From contig NZ_CP045482.1 in NCBI RefSeq assembly GCF_009729015.1, forward strand, positions 1,980,001 through 2,044,000: 64,000 nucleotides of DNA, in the 5' to 3' direction. Positions 12,967 through 21,280 of the stretch are shown in pieces. A model generated the notes under the pieces. The model made no database searches. It had not been told where the DNA came from and was given only the letters and a program-made list of their open reading frames with translations. Positions within the stretch are counted from its first letter, which is position 1. Every line of letters starts with the position of its first letter. The position numbers and the translations under genes are program-made. This DNA comes from Acidianus ambivalens. Its GTDB lineage: Archaea > Thermoproteota > Thermoprotei_A > Sulfolobales > Sulfolobaceae.

Positions 12967-13002
12967 TTAAATGCCACCTTTTCATTTTGGTATTCTGACA
13001 CA

Positions 13003-13012
13003 AGTATATAAA
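13003..13012 (+). promoter_or_regulatory. TATA box of the cbiX-rnhA unit
   Basis: 'AGTATATAAA' lies 24-33 bases before the cbiX ATG (13036) in the 69-base gap that separates cbiX from the divergent rps6e operon. The spacing predicts a leaderless cbiX mRNA, the common situation for first genes in Sulfolobales. Confidence 0.6.
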
Positions 13013-13035
13013 CTCGTAGCTCCAGAGAACTTAAA

Positions 13036-13419
13036 ATGATCGGTATAATTTTAGTCTTGCATGGTAGTAGAGTTGAGGAATGGAAAAATATAGCTGATGG
13101 TTATAAAAATTTACTATTAGAGTATTTTCCCTTAGTAGAATATGGTTTTCTTGAATTTAATAAACCTACACTCAGAGAATCGTTAGAAATTCTAGTAAAT
13201 AAAGGTGCTACAGAAATAATTGCTGTGCCTCTGTTATTTGCTGCTGGTATGCATTTCTATAGAGATATTCCAAAATTATTAGGACTAGACGAGAAAGGAG
13301 AAACCGTAATAAACGAGAAAAAAGTGAGAGTTGTTATTGCTAAGCCTATAGGAGTAGATAAAAGAGTTGCAGAAATATTAAAGGAAAGGGTAGAGGAAAA
13401 AATTGATGGCAAAAGTTAA
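13036..13419 (+). CDS. cbiX: CbiX-small type sirohydrochlorin chelatase
   Basis: This enzyme inserts metal (cobalt or nickel) into sirohydrochlorin for cobalamin or related tetrapyrroles. The 127-residue single-domain form is typical of archaeal CbiXS, which works as a dimer. The metal-binding histidines are visible in 'VLHGSR' (His9) and 'AGMHFYRDIP' (His73), with 'GATEIIAVPLLFAAG' between. cbiA lies about 4 kb away and a siroheme decarboxylase starts at the right edge, consistent with siroheme-based tetrapyrrole synthesis. The 3' end overlaps rnhA by 14 bases. Confidence 0.9.
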   Translation: MIGIILVLHGSRVEEWKNIADGYKNLLLEYFPLVEYGFLEFNKPTLRESLEILVNKGATEIIAVPLLFAAGMHFYRDIPKLLGLDEKGETVINEKKVRVVIAKPIGVDKRVAEILKERVEEKIDGKS

Positions 13420-13852
13420 TTTTGACGGATTGTGCGAGCCAAAAAATCCTGGCGGAATAGCTACTTATGCGTATGTAATAAAAATTGATAATCAAGTCCT
13501 ACAAGGTTACGGTTTAGCAGAAAAACCTTGGTCAAAAGACTCGACAAACAACGTTGCTGAATATATGGGCGCATATTGTGCTATAAGGAAATTAATACAA
13601 TTGGGAATTACAAAAGCGATATTTTATGGAGATAGCCAACTGGTTATTAGACAGTTATCTGGAGAGTATAGAATAAAATCTCCAAGGCTTAAAAGGATAT
13701 ACGATAAAATACAAGAAAGTTTAAAAAATTTCGAGCATATAGAATTTAAATGGATTCCAAGAGAAGAAAATACTGAAGCAGATAGATTGACAAGAATTGC
13801 GTATAAATTAGTTCTTGAAAATAAATTGAAAGAAATAGGATGCAGATTATGA
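13406..13852 (+). CDS. rnhA: Ribonuclease HI (type 1)
   Basis: RNase HI cuts the RNA strand of RNA-DNA hybrids. The four catalytic carboxylates are in place: Asp7 ('NFDGLCEPKNPGG'), Glu52 ('NNVAEYMG'), Asp76 ('YGDSQLV') and Asp126 ('TEADRLTR'). The protein lacks the basic protrusion of E. coli RNase HI and closely resembles the short Sulfurisphaera tokodaii enzyme. The ATG at 13406 is preferred to a TTG one codon earlier. It overlaps cbiX, suggesting coupling, and its 3' end overlaps convergent rps15 by 6 bases. Confidence 0.93.
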   Translation: MAKVNFDGLCEPKNPGGIATYAYVIKIDNQVLQGYGLAEKPWSKDSTNNVAEYMGAYCAIRKLIQLGITKAIFYGDSQLVIRQLSGEYRIKSPRLKRIYDKIQESLKNFEHIEFKWIPREENTEADRLTRIAYKLVLENKLKEIGCRL

Positions 13853-14305
13853 TGTACTAGTTATTAATAGCTCAGCAGTTGTAGGATCGTAGTTCCAATT
13901 AGCAGGTAATTTTCCAATTTCTTTATAATAGTCAACTAGTCTTCTTATTTTAGACTCAATTTCCTCAAGGCCTTTTTTAGATACTTTATCCTTAGGATAT
14001 TCTGTCAGATGCCTCCTTACATTAACAGCCTTTCTAATTAAGTTAAATAAGTCTTCTGGAATTTTGGGGGCCAAGCCTTTTTCCTCAAGGATTTGTGTTA
14101 ACTTTTTACCAGTTATTTGCTTAACTAAAGGTACACCATATTGATCTCTTAATATTACTCCTATCATACTAGGTCCGTATCCTCTCTTTGCTAATTCTTC
14201 TACCAACATTTCAACTTCTTCTCTAGTGAACCTAACCCATTTAGGAGCTCCAGCTCTTACTGGTCTAGTAGAGTGAGATTTTCCTCTTGCTCTCTTCTTA
14301 TTCAT
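13847..14305 (-). CDS. rps15: Small ribosomal subunit protein uS15
   Basis: The N-terminal archaeal/eukaryotic extension ('MNKKRARGKSHSTRPVRAG', 'PKWVRFTREEVEMLV') is followed by the uS15 three-helix core with 'VRRHLTEYPKDK' and the 'RLVDYYKEIGKLPANW' end. The 152-residue length fits archaeal family members. It is transcribed from its own short upstream region after metE on the same strand (34 bases). Confidence 0.95.
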   Translation of the reverse strand: MNKKRARGKSHSTRPVRAGAPKWVRFTREEVEMLVEELAKRGYGPSMIGVILRDQYGVPLVKQITGKKLTQILEEKGLAPKIPEDLFNLIRKAVNVRRHLTEYPKDKVSKKGLEEIESKIRRLVDYYKEIGKLPANWNYDPTTAELLITSTS

Positions 14306-14338
14306 AGCTAATCACTAGCTTATTTTACTACATACATT

Positions 14339-15322
14339 CTACTTTTTAAGTTCTTCCCTTACCATCTTTGTACCTTTTACCATGTTTACTAATTTCTGAA
14401 AAGCTATGCTTCTAGGAAGTAGCTTTAGTCCGCAATCCGGATTAATCCATATCTTTTCTGCAGGGAAATATTTCAGCGAATTTTTAATATCTTTAGCGAC
14501 TTCTTCTGCGGACTCTACTCGTCTACTATGAACGTCTATTACTCCTAATCCGAGCTCCTTTTCATAACCGTATTTTTTAAATAATTCCAGATATCTGTAA
14601 TTATATATTTTTAGAGCAAAATTTATTTGATCGACCTTAAACTCGTTCAAGTACGGAGCAACTATTCTATAGTCGCCATAACATATATGAACAACTAATT
14701 TAGCATTAATTCCCTTTACAGCTTCGTTTACTGCTTCTACTGCCCAACTAACGTCTTTCTTATTAGAATGTATTGCAGGTTCGTCTATTTGTATTATTCT
14801 TGCACCAGCGTCTACCAAATTATGTAATTCTTTGTTTATAATTTTAGCTAGATCGAATACTAAATCTTTCATATCCTTATAGTATTCATTATATGACCAA
14901 TAGGCAATAGTATATGGACCTGTAATAGTTATCTTAACATTTGGAGTATATGATACTGACTTAGTATAGTTAAACTCGTCCACTAAAAGTGGTGATTTAT
15001 ATTCTATTTTTCCTACAACTGCTGGCTTTCTATAATACGCAGTACCCCATACCCTTACAGGACCGTAAAACTTGAAACCGCCTAATCTTTCAGCGAAATA
15101 TTCAACCATTTCATCTCTTTTTACTTCGCCATCCGTTGGAACATCAATTCCTGCCAAATAATGATCATGAAGAACTGCTAGTGCGGCGTCATTAAATGCT
15201 TCCGTTAATTCTTCATCCGAAACCTTTCCAGCTTTATGTAACCTTATTGCTTCTCTTAACCACTTTGGTCTAGGATAACTACCTATTACAGTTGTGGGTA
15301 GGATAGGTAACTCGTCCATCAT
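14339..15322 (-). CDS. metE: Methionine synthase catalytic domain (MetE C-terminal type)
   Basis: Cobalamin-independent methionine synthase transfers a methyl group to homocysteine. The 327 residues cover only the C-terminal barrel. 'TTVIGSYPRP' opens the domain, the metal ligands His/Cys appear in 'VVHICYGDY', and the second Cys in 'INPDCGLKLLPR'. At the position of the Glu zinc ligand of bacterial MetE my hand alignment finds Ala ('NFALKIYNY'), which needs checking. The partner gene (15319-16278) encodes a second MetE-like domain and overlaps by 4 bases, so the usually single two-domain protein is split. The start is ATG 15322 after GGTGAT. Confidence 0.88.
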   Translation of the reverse strand: MMDELPILPTTVIGSYPRPKWLREAIRLHKAGKVSDEELTEAFNDAALAVLHDHYLAGIDVPTDGEVKRDEMVEYFAERLGGFKFYGPVRVWGTAYYRKPAVVGKIEYKSPLLVDEFNYTKSVSYTPNVKITITGPYTIAYWSYNEYYKDMKDLVFDLAKIINKELHNLVDAGARIIQIDEPAIHSNKKDVSWAVEAVNEAVKGINAKLVVHICYGDYRIVAPYLNEFKVDQINFALKIYNYRYLELFKKYGYEKELGLGVIDVHSRRVESAEEVAKDIKNSLKYFPAEKIWINPDCGLKLLPRSIAFQKLVNMVKGTKMVREELKK

Positions 15323-16278
15323 TGTATCACCTTCTTTAAAAGCATTAATTTTTTCTTAGCTATCTTCTCTGGTATAAAGTCCATTAAACTTGCGTTACCA
15401 ATCATAATTTCTTTAGCTCCTTTTTCTTTAGCCTTCTCTATCATCCTTCTTATAGTACTTATTCTTTCCAGTTTAGTATTTCTAGTGTTTAAAACTCCTA
15501 GGAAGACGTTCTTATCCTTGAAATATTTGTATATATTAGCTAACTTCTTTTTATTCTCTATTACGTCTACACCATAATTTTCTACTGGCAGGGAAAATAA
15601 ATATGGAAGTCTTTTATTTAAAACTTCAAAATAGGAAATAACTAATGTAGGCTTTCTGATACCTTTAAGCATGCTTTCGTATGCTGAAGAAAGTTTATCC
15701 AGAATTTCCTTTTTAATACCCTTAGAGAAGAGTGAAGGTTCGTGTATTTCTATCATGTCAACTTTGCTTTCTATTCCTTTTATAACTTCATTAACTACAG
15801 AAGAGTAGGTAAATAATAATTCTTCCACATTATGATAGTATTCGTCTTGCGATAATTCAACGTAAGTTAAAGGTCCCAATATTACCGCACTTAAACCAGT
15901 TTTTAAGCCAAATTTCTTCATCATCTCTCTATCAACTTCTAGAATGTTTTTATATTCATCTTTAGGAGTTAATTTGGACTTTATTACAGCTTTTCTATAA
16001 TAAAAGTTATTATCAAAAAATCTCATTAGCTCTCCTTTTTCCTGGCCATTAATGTATGAGAAAGTTAAATCTACTATATCATCCCATCTAAATAAGCCAT
16101 CGGTAGTGCATTCTGGATTAACATCTTTTACAATATTGAAGAATTTTTCCTCTTCTTTTAGAATTGCGTTCTCTAATTTATCTTGAGATATTTTTCCTGA
16201 CCTATATCTAGATATTGTCTTACCTAATGCAAGAGATTTTGGATAGCTTCCTATTATACACGCCTTAAATTCTATCAC
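15319..16278 (-). CDS. MetE N-terminal-like domain protein
   Basis: This 319-residue barrel is related to the MetE/UROD family ('IIGSYPKSLALGKTI', 'GLSAVILGPLTYVELS', 'VDMIEIHEPSLFSKG'). It lacks the His-x-Cys zinc motif, so it resembles the folate-binding or scaffold half. It starts at GTG 16278, overlapping the PCNA3 stop (GTGA), and ends overlapping the metE start, forming the unit PCNA3 - MetE-N - MetE-C. Pairing with the downstream catalytic domain into one enzyme is inferred from the split and known Sulfolobales organisation; the methyl donor is not evident. Confidence 0.8.
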   Translation of the reverse strand: MIEFKACIIGSYPKSLALGKTISRYRSGKISQDKLENAILKEEEKFFNIVKDVNPECTTDGLFRWDDIVDLTFSYINGQEKGELMRFFDNNFYYRKAVIKSKLTPKDEYKNILEVDREMMKKFGLKTGLSAVILGPLTYVELSQDEYYHNVEELLFTYSSVVNEVIKGIESKVDMIEIHEPSLFSKGIKKEILDKLSSAYESMLKGIRKPTLVISYFEVLNKRLPYLFSLPVENYGVDVIENKKKLANIYKYFKDKNVFLGVLNTRNTKLERISTIRRMIEKAKEKGAKEIMIGNASLMDFIPEKIAKKKLMLLKKVIQ

Positions 16279-17012
16279 CCCATCTGTGGAGCAAGTAAGT
16301 ATATTACATTACCACCAGATTCCATATTAAACTGTATCTGTAATGGTTTTTGATCAGAGAATGAGATTTTCATTAAGCCAGAAAGCTTTGTTAAAGCTAA
16401 TATATCGTCTAAATAATCACAAGAGTAAGTAGACTCAGCAGGCTTTGATAACTCAATATCTTGTAATCCTCCAGATTCTTTTGTAAATTCTACTTCTACA
16501 TCGGTTTCAGATTTGCTCTTTAGAGTAATACCGTTCTCATCTGCTTTAAATAATATGGTATCACTTACTGCTGAAATTTGACTTACTGCCTTTTTGAATC
16601 CAGAAGAATTTATACTAGCATTTACATCAAATTCTAAATTAAGTTCTGGAACTTCAGGAGGAGAAACGTCTAGATTTCTAACAATATAATCTCTATTAAA
16701 ACCTCCAGAAATTCTTATTGTAACTTGTGAAGGATCATTAGCTTCTAGCTCTATGGATTCTTTTCTCTTAGAAGTGGATAAAATCTTTAGAAGGTATTGA
16801 GTATTAAAACCGAAATTAAACTCCTCTTGAACATCATAGTCTTTAAACGCCTCTTTAGGAATTTGGAGTTTCACTAATGAAATGTGAGCTCTATCTATGG
16901 CTACTAATTCTACTCCATCTGGTTTTATCTTTAATGACGCCTCATCGACTAACTTTGCTAAGGCAGTTAGTATATTCTTAAAGTCTCTTACATCATCATA
17001 AGAAAACTTCAT
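16275..17012 (-). CDS. pcn: DNA polymerase sliding clamp PCNA, PCNA3-type subunit
   Basis: Sulfolobales build a heterotrimeric clamp from PCNA1, PCNA2 and PCNA3. This protein (MKFSYDDVRDFKN...) matches the PCNA3 pattern as I recall it: 'GVELVAIDRAHISLVKLQIP', 'EFNFGFNTQYLLKIL', 'KISFSDQKPLQIQF' and the C-terminal 'IYLLAPQ'. The ATG at 17012 is chosen over one 15 bases upstream because orthologues start at this point. It is first in an operon with the split metE genes and diverges from cbiA. Confidence 0.92.
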   Translation of the reverse strand: MKFSYDDVRDFKNILTALAKLVDEASLKIKPDGVELVAIDRAHISLVKLQIPKEAFKDYDVQEEFNFGFNTQYLLKILSTSKRKESIELEANDPSQVTIRISGGFNRDYIVRNLDVSPPEVPELNLEFDVNASINSSGFKKAVSQISAVSDTILFKADENGITLKSKSETDVEVEFTKESGGLQDIELSKPAESTYSCDYLDDILALTKLSGLMKISFSDQKPLQIQFNMESGGNVIYLLAPQMG

Positions 17013-17065
17013 GATTGAATTTAACATAAACTATACATTTATTTCTTTTTCTCATTAGGTATAAT

Positions 17066-18370
17066 ATGACTCACATACCTAGAATTTTAATTTCATCAGA
17101 TAGGAGTGATTCTGGAAAAACACTTATTTCATCTGGTTTAATGAGAGCGTTATCTAAAAGAATTAAAGTTAGACCATTCAAGGCTGGCCCAGATTTTATA
17201 GATACTGGATATCATAAGATTGCAACAAGAGGGATTCCTTCGATAAATTTAGATTTATTTATAATGGGAAAGGAACATGTTATTAACAGCCTAATAAAAT
17301 ATTCGAAAGGATATGATATATCGATAATAGAAGGAGTAATGGGCCTCTATGATGGAATAGGACTAGATTATAGTACTTACCAGCTATCAGAAATAACAAA
17401 AACTCCAATAATTTTAATCATAAACTGTGAAAATATAGGTAGTACAGCAGGAGCAATAATTAAGGGACTTAAAGATTACGGAAATGCAAAGATAGCTGGA
17501 GTAATATTTAATAAAATCTCTTCTGAAGGTCATTTCAATTATTGCAAAAGTTCTGTAAAGGATACAGAAGTTTTAGGTTATATACCGTTCTCAAAGGACG
17601 TAGTAGTGCCATCTAGGCACTTAGGACTTTATACTACTGAGGATTATAGCCCAGAGAAAGCAATTGATACGATATCTAAGTTACTCGAGGAATACGTAGA
17701 TATAGATAAAATAATGGGAATAGCTAATTCTGCCGAAGATTTGCCTGAAGTTAACGATTTAGAAATACAAGATACTGAGAAGAAAGTAGCAGCAATAGCT
17801 TACGACGCGGCTTTTAATTTTTACTATCAAGAGAATATAGACATATTAAAACGAAAATTCCAAATAAAATTCTTTAGTCCATTAAATGGCGAAACAGTTG
17901 AAGATCCAGATTTAATTTATATAGGCGGAGGTTATCCGGAACTTTACTTAAAAGAGTTAGAATCTTCTATAACGTCCAGTTGGATAAAAAAAGAGTCATA
18001 TAAGGGAACAAAAATTCTAGCAGAATGCGGAGGATTAATGTATACTTCCAAATATATAATAGGTTTTGATGGCAAAAAATACAAAATGAGTAATATTTTC
18101 GACTTAGGAATTTCTGCAAAAGGAAAACTTACCATTGGGTATACTGAACTTTTGACTTTAGAAGATTCGATTCTCTCTAAGAAAGGAGAAAAGATAAGAG
18201 GACATGAATTTCACATATCTTTTCCAGTCGAAGTGAACGAAGAAAAGTTTATATTCAAAAACATAAGAGGAAAAGGAATAAAAGACGGATACGACGGAGT
18301 AAAAGTTCAAGAAACTTTAGCTACATATACCCATTTCCACTTTGCTAGCCTTCAGAGCTCTGCCTTTTAA
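17066..18370 (+). CDS. cbiA: Cobyrinate a,c-diamide synthase
   Basis: CbiA amidates side chains a and c of cobyrinate using ATP and glutamine. The 434 residues show an N-terminal ATPase domain ('ISSDRSDSGKTLIS' deviant P-loop, 'RPFKAGPDFID', 'IIEGVMGLYDG'). The C-terminal class I glutamine amidotransferase domain has its Cys in 'AECGGLMY' and its His in 'GHEFHIS'. No other cobalamin gene sits beside it except cbiX at 13 kb. The 3' end overlaps the convergent DUF2208-like gene by 26 bases. Confidence 0.93.
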   Translation: MTHIPRILISSDRSDSGKTLISSGLMRALSKRIKVRPFKAGPDFIDTGYHKIATRGIPSINLDLFIMGKEHVINSLIKYSKGYDISIIEGVMGLYDGIGLDYSTYQLSEITKTPIILIINCENIGSTAGAIIKGLKDYGNAKIAGVIFNKISSEGHFNYCKSSVKDTEVLGYIPFSKDVVVPSRHLGLYTTEDYSPEKAIDTISKLLEEYVDIDKIMGIANSAEDLPEVNDLEIQDTEKKVAAIAYDAAFNFYYQENIDILKRKFQIKFFSPLNGETVEDPDLIYIGGGYPELYLKELESSITSSWIKKESYKGTKILAECGGLMYTSKYIIGFDGKKYKMSNIFDLGISAKGKLTIGYTELLTLEDSILSKKGEKIRGHEFHISFPVEVNEEKFIFKNIRGKGIKDGYDGVKVQETLATYTHFHFASLQSSAF

Positions 18371-19103
18371 GTTCTAGTCTTTTGACACGTTCTATATAGT
18401 CAAGGACTTTATCTATATCCTGCGAATATAGTCTAACTTTATAGGGTAATTTCTGTTTCGTTGAGTCTATCTCAATATAATGTTTTTCACGATTTATCGT
18501 TATTTCCGAGTTAAGTAAATATTTTGCATGAAGAAAGACAGAATATCCTTTGCCGCTAACTATACCTTTTTCAGTTATTTTATAGCTAGGTAGCGCCATA
18601 GGCGCCATATTGCTCATTGAAGGCGCAAGAATCTTTCTACTAACAAAGAAACCTATCCCAAACAAAGCTTCAAAGTAAGCTAAATAAACTAGTAACCTAT
18701 AACTCATAGCTTGAGAATCTGCAAACTTTATTATATATTGATATGCAAAGAATAATATTGCTAAATAGACAATATAGAATCCTAGCATTCTAAAATTTCT
18801 CTTGATAGAATCCATATATTGTTTTTGATATTCTTGATCTGCCATTATTAATTTTGTAACATCTTTTTCTTCGTAAATTGTCCTAGCATTGACTATTTCA
18901 TAAAGTAGTTTTCTATCCCTAAACACAGGATTGGATTTATAAGTCATAAAGAATGTAAATCCAAAAATTACTATAATATATAGAATTATTACTTCGAAAT
19001 AATATTGCGGATAATAAGTTAAAACTATAGATATTATTATAAGCCATACCTGTGTAAATAGTAGGAATTTCCAATTATAAGGGTTATATTGACTGGCAGA
19101 CAT
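18345..19103 (-). CDS. Four-helix membrane protein, probably DUF2208 family
   Basis: This 252-residue protein has four hydrophobic segments (about residues 14-33, 35-53, 106-126 and 138-158). A cytoplasmic-looking region of about 55 residues follows the second segment ('YEIVNARTIYEEKDVTKLIM'). A soluble C-terminal part ('ITEKGIVSGKGYSVFLHAKY') looks PH-like. I associate it with the archaeal DUF2208 membrane proteins of unknown function, at moderate certainty. It diverges from the exported protein at 19146 across 42 bases, so the two may be co-regulated. Confidence 0.6.
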   Translation of the reverse strand: MSASQYNPYNWKFLLFTQVWLIIISIVLTYYPQYYFEVIILYIIVIFGFTFFMTYKSNPVFRDRKLLYEIVNARTIYEEKDVTKLIMADQEYQKQYMDSIKRNFRMLGFYIVYLAILFFAYQYIIKFADSQAMSYRLLVYLAYFEALFGIGFFVSRKILAPSMSNMAPMALPSYKITEKGIVSGKGYSVFLHAKYLLNSEITINREKHYIEIDSTKQKLPYKVRLYSQDIDKVLDYIERVKRLELKRQSSEG

Positions 19104-19145
19104 TTCTCATTCCTTTTTATCTTACTCTATTAAATATTTATTAGC

Positions 19146-19688
19146 ATGCTTAAAGCGTTAATATTTTTGCTTATAACACTAGTCTTGTCTTCATTGGTTT
19201 CCTATTCCTATTATTCTAATCTCTCATTTAAGATTGGGTATTCTCCACCAAATAAGATAATCTTAGAAATATATTCTATTGTAAGTAATCCAGTTAACAT
19301 TTCGCTTAACAACATTACTCAGGAAATATACATAAGAACTTCGTATAATTTGACTGGAGTTAACATTTCGCTTATCCATATACTTATTCCTAACTGTTCA
19401 AACTCTAAATATTGCTACATAATAAATAGTGAGTATTTAACGTATTATAATTCTACTTTTTTAATATTAATAATGAATAACAGTAAAGAAATCGGGTACA
19501 TAAAAATAATTGTGTGTAAACCAGAAAATCTTACCATGCCAAACCTAACTAACCCAGACAATAATGCCGTATTATCTAGTAAGACTAAAGATGTCCAGAC
19601 TACATATGAGTATGTCGTTGTATTACTAATACCTATTCTATCAATAATTGGTAGTATATTACTACGAGTTATAAAAAGGAATAAGTAA
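19146..19688 (+). CDS. Exported, membrane-anchored protein rich in N-glycosylation sequons
   Basis: I do not recognise this 180-residue protein. It begins with a signal-peptide-like segment ('LKALIFLLITLVLSSLVSYS') and ends with a transmembrane helix ('VVLLIPILSIIGSILL') plus a basic tail (RVIKRNK). The intervening roughly 120 residues would face outward. They carry many Asn-X-Ser/Thr sequons (for example NLS, NIS, NIT, NLT, NST) and a Cys pair ('PNCSNSKYC'), as expected for a glycosylated Sulfolobales surface protein. It stands between cbiA and the riboflavin operon and diverges from another membrane protein gene. Confidence 0.6.
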   Translation: MLKALIFLLITLVLSSLVSYSYYSNLSFKIGYSPPNKIILEIYSIVSNPVNISLNNITQEIYIRTSYNLTGVNISLIHILIPNCSNSKYCYIINSEYLTYYNSTFLILIMNNSKEIGYIKIIVCKPENLTMPNLTNPDNNAVLSSKTKDVQTTYEYVVVLLIPILSIIGSILLRVIKRNK

Positions 19689-19690
19689 AT

Positions 19691-19700
19691 ACTTATATAT
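19691..19700 (+). promoter_or_regulatory. TATA box of the riboflavin operon
   Basis: 'ACTTATATAT' lies 21-30 bases before the ribB ATG (19721), directly after the stop of the preceding gene. The spacing predicts a leaderless or nearly leaderless operon transcript. No FMN riboswitch-like structure fits in this 32-base gap. Confidence 0.55.
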
Positions 19701-19720
19701 TATTGTTGAATAGATAGCTT

Positions 19721-20380
19721 ATGATACCTAAAGAAGAAATAAGGAAAAACTTGGAAGACGGTTTGCCAATACTAATATACGATTTCGATGGAAGAGAAGA
19801 GGAAACAGATATGATGTTTTACGCAGGCGTAATAGATTGGAAAAAAATCTATATATTAAGAAAAGAAGCAGGAGGACTAATTTGCTACGCTACTGGTAGC
19901 GAAGAAGGTAAAAAACTTGGTTTAAAATTTCAGACAGATATCCTATTAAATTCTGAGTATAAGCAATTAGTTAAATTACCTCAGTATGGAGATAAGCCAG
20001 CATTCTCGTTATGGGTAAATCATGTCAATACAAGAACTGGCATTTCAGATAATGATAGAGCATTAACTATTCTTAAGCTTCATGAAATTATATCTGAGTT
20101 AAAGAAAGATGAAAAAAGTGCAGTAGAAAGATTTTATACAGAATTCTACGCTCCAGGACACGTTCCAATTTTATTATCCAGGGGGATAGGAGAAAGACAC
20201 GGACATACGGAACTCTCAACTACACTCGCAGAATACGTTGGCCTTGAAAGGAGCGTAGTAATAGCTGAAATGCTTGATGAAGGAAAAAGTTTGAGTAAAG
20301 AAAAAGTTATACAATATGCAAGAAATATAGGATTCTTATTAATAGAAGGAAAGGAAATTCTAAAAGAGGTGATAGCATAA
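19721..20380 (+). CDS. ribB: 3,4-dihydroxy-2-butanone 4-phosphate synthase
   Basis: RibB converts ribulose 5-phosphate to the four-carbon precursor of the riboflavin xylene ring. Motifs include 'ILIYDFDGREEETDMMFYAG' (acidic metal-binding loop), 'ARTG'-like 'VNTRTGISDNDRALTI', and a shortened archaeal 'GHVPILLSRGIGERHGHTEL' in place of the bacterial 'RRGHTE' region. The length (219) is typical. It is the first gene of the operon ribB-ribC-ribH-gch3-amidohydrolase; its stop overlaps the ribC start (TAATG). Confidence 0.92.
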   Translation: MIPKEEIRKNLEDGLPILIYDFDGREEETDMMFYAGVIDWKKIYILRKEAGGLICYATGSEEGKKLGLKFQTDILLNSEYKQLVKLPQYGDKPAFSLWVNHVNTRTGISDNDRALTILKLHEIISELKKDEKSAVERFYTEFYAPGHVPILLSRGIGERHGHTELSTTLAEYVGLERSVVIAEMLDEGKSLSKEKVIQYARNIGFLLIEGKEILKEVIA

Positions 20381-20841
20381 TGAAATATGGCGTTGCTGAT
20401 ACAACGTTTTCAAGAGTAGATATGGGGGCAATTGCAATTAAAGTTATAAAAAGAGAAGATCCAGATGCAGAAATTATAAGGTATACAGTTCCAGGAATAA
20501 AGGATTTGCCAGTAGCCGCAAGAAGGCTAATCGATAGCGGATGCGATGGAGTAATAACTCTAGGTTGGGTAGGTAAAACTATGCTTGATAAATATAGTTA
20601 TTTAGCAGCTAGTATTGGATTAATAATGGTCCAAGTGCTAACGTCAAAGCACGTAATAGATGTAACAGTACACGAAGACGAAGCTGATAATGAAGAAAAA
20701 CTAAAAGAAATAGCAATCGACAGGGCATCAAAACACGCAAGAAATTTGGTTCTCCTAGTAAAGGAAGGCAAGAATGCACTAACTCCTTATGCAGGAAAAG
20801 GATTAAGACAGGGATATAAAGATGCAGGATCAATTGATTAA
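20380..20841 (+). CDS. ribC: Riboflavin synthase, archaeal type
   Basis: Archaeal riboflavin synthase is unrelated to the bacterial enzyme and is instead a paralogue of lumazine synthase. The 153 residues show 'GVADTTFSRVDMGAIAIKVI', 'YTVPGIKDLPVAARRLI' and 'GCDGVITLGWVGK', matching that family. It dismutates two lumazines to riboflavin and a pyrimidine. It overlaps ribB by one base and ribH by 20 bases. Confidence 0.93.
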   Translation: MKYGVADTTFSRVDMGAIAIKVIKREDPDAEIIRYTVPGIKDLPVAARRLIDSGCDGVITLGWVGKTMLDKYSYLAASIGLIMVQVLTSKHVIDVTVHEDEADNEEKLKEIAIDRASKHARNLVLLVKEGKNALTPYAGKGLRQGYKDAGSID

Positions 20842-21280
20842 ACTAGGATTAGTTGTAGCAGAATTCAATTACGATATTACTTATTTAATGCTACAAAGAG
20901 CAATATCTCATGCAGAATTCCTAGGAGCTAAAGTTAGTGTTATATTTAAAGTTCCTGGATCGTTTGAAATACCTCTGGCAGTAAAGAAATTAATAAAATT
21001 GGATGTAGACTGCATAGCAGTTTTAGGTGCAATTATAAAAGGTGAAACAAAACATGATGAGTTAATAGCTAACCAGATAGCTAGACTCATTTCCGACCTC
21101 GAAGTTGAATATGAAAAACCGATAGGACTAGGAATTATAGGACCTGGAGCAACTCATGAACAAGCAGTAGAAAGGATTGAAGAATATGCAACTAGAGCTG
21201 TTGAGGCTGCAATCAAAATGGCTAAAAGGCTAAGGAAAATTCCAGAAAAATTGAACGAAGAAAAAGTGATAATAGAATGA
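20822..21280 (+). CDS. ribH: 6,7-dimethyl-8-ribityllumazine synthase
   Basis: RibH condenses the butanone phosphate with the ribitylaminouracil. The 152 residues have the lumazine synthase signatures 'VVAEFNYDITYLM', 'VPGSFEIPLAVKKL', 'CIAVLGAIIKGETKHDE' and 'GIIGPGATHEQAVER'. The ATG at 20822 lies within the 3' end of ribC. The stop overlaps the GTP cyclohydrolase III start (ATGA), so translation is probably coupled through the operon. Confidence 0.95.
   Translation: MQDQLIKLGLVVAEFNYDITYLMLQRAISHAEFLGAKVSVIFKVPGSFEIPLAVKKLIKLDVDCIAVLGAIIKGETKHDELIANQIARLISDLEVEYEKPIGLGIIGPGATHEQAVERIEEYATRAVEAAIKMAKRLRKIPEKLNEEKVIIE

Noticed and set aside
19689..19720. FMN riboswitch before ribB.
   Set aside because: The gap is 32 bases with a TATA box and no room or sequence for the conserved riboswitch core.
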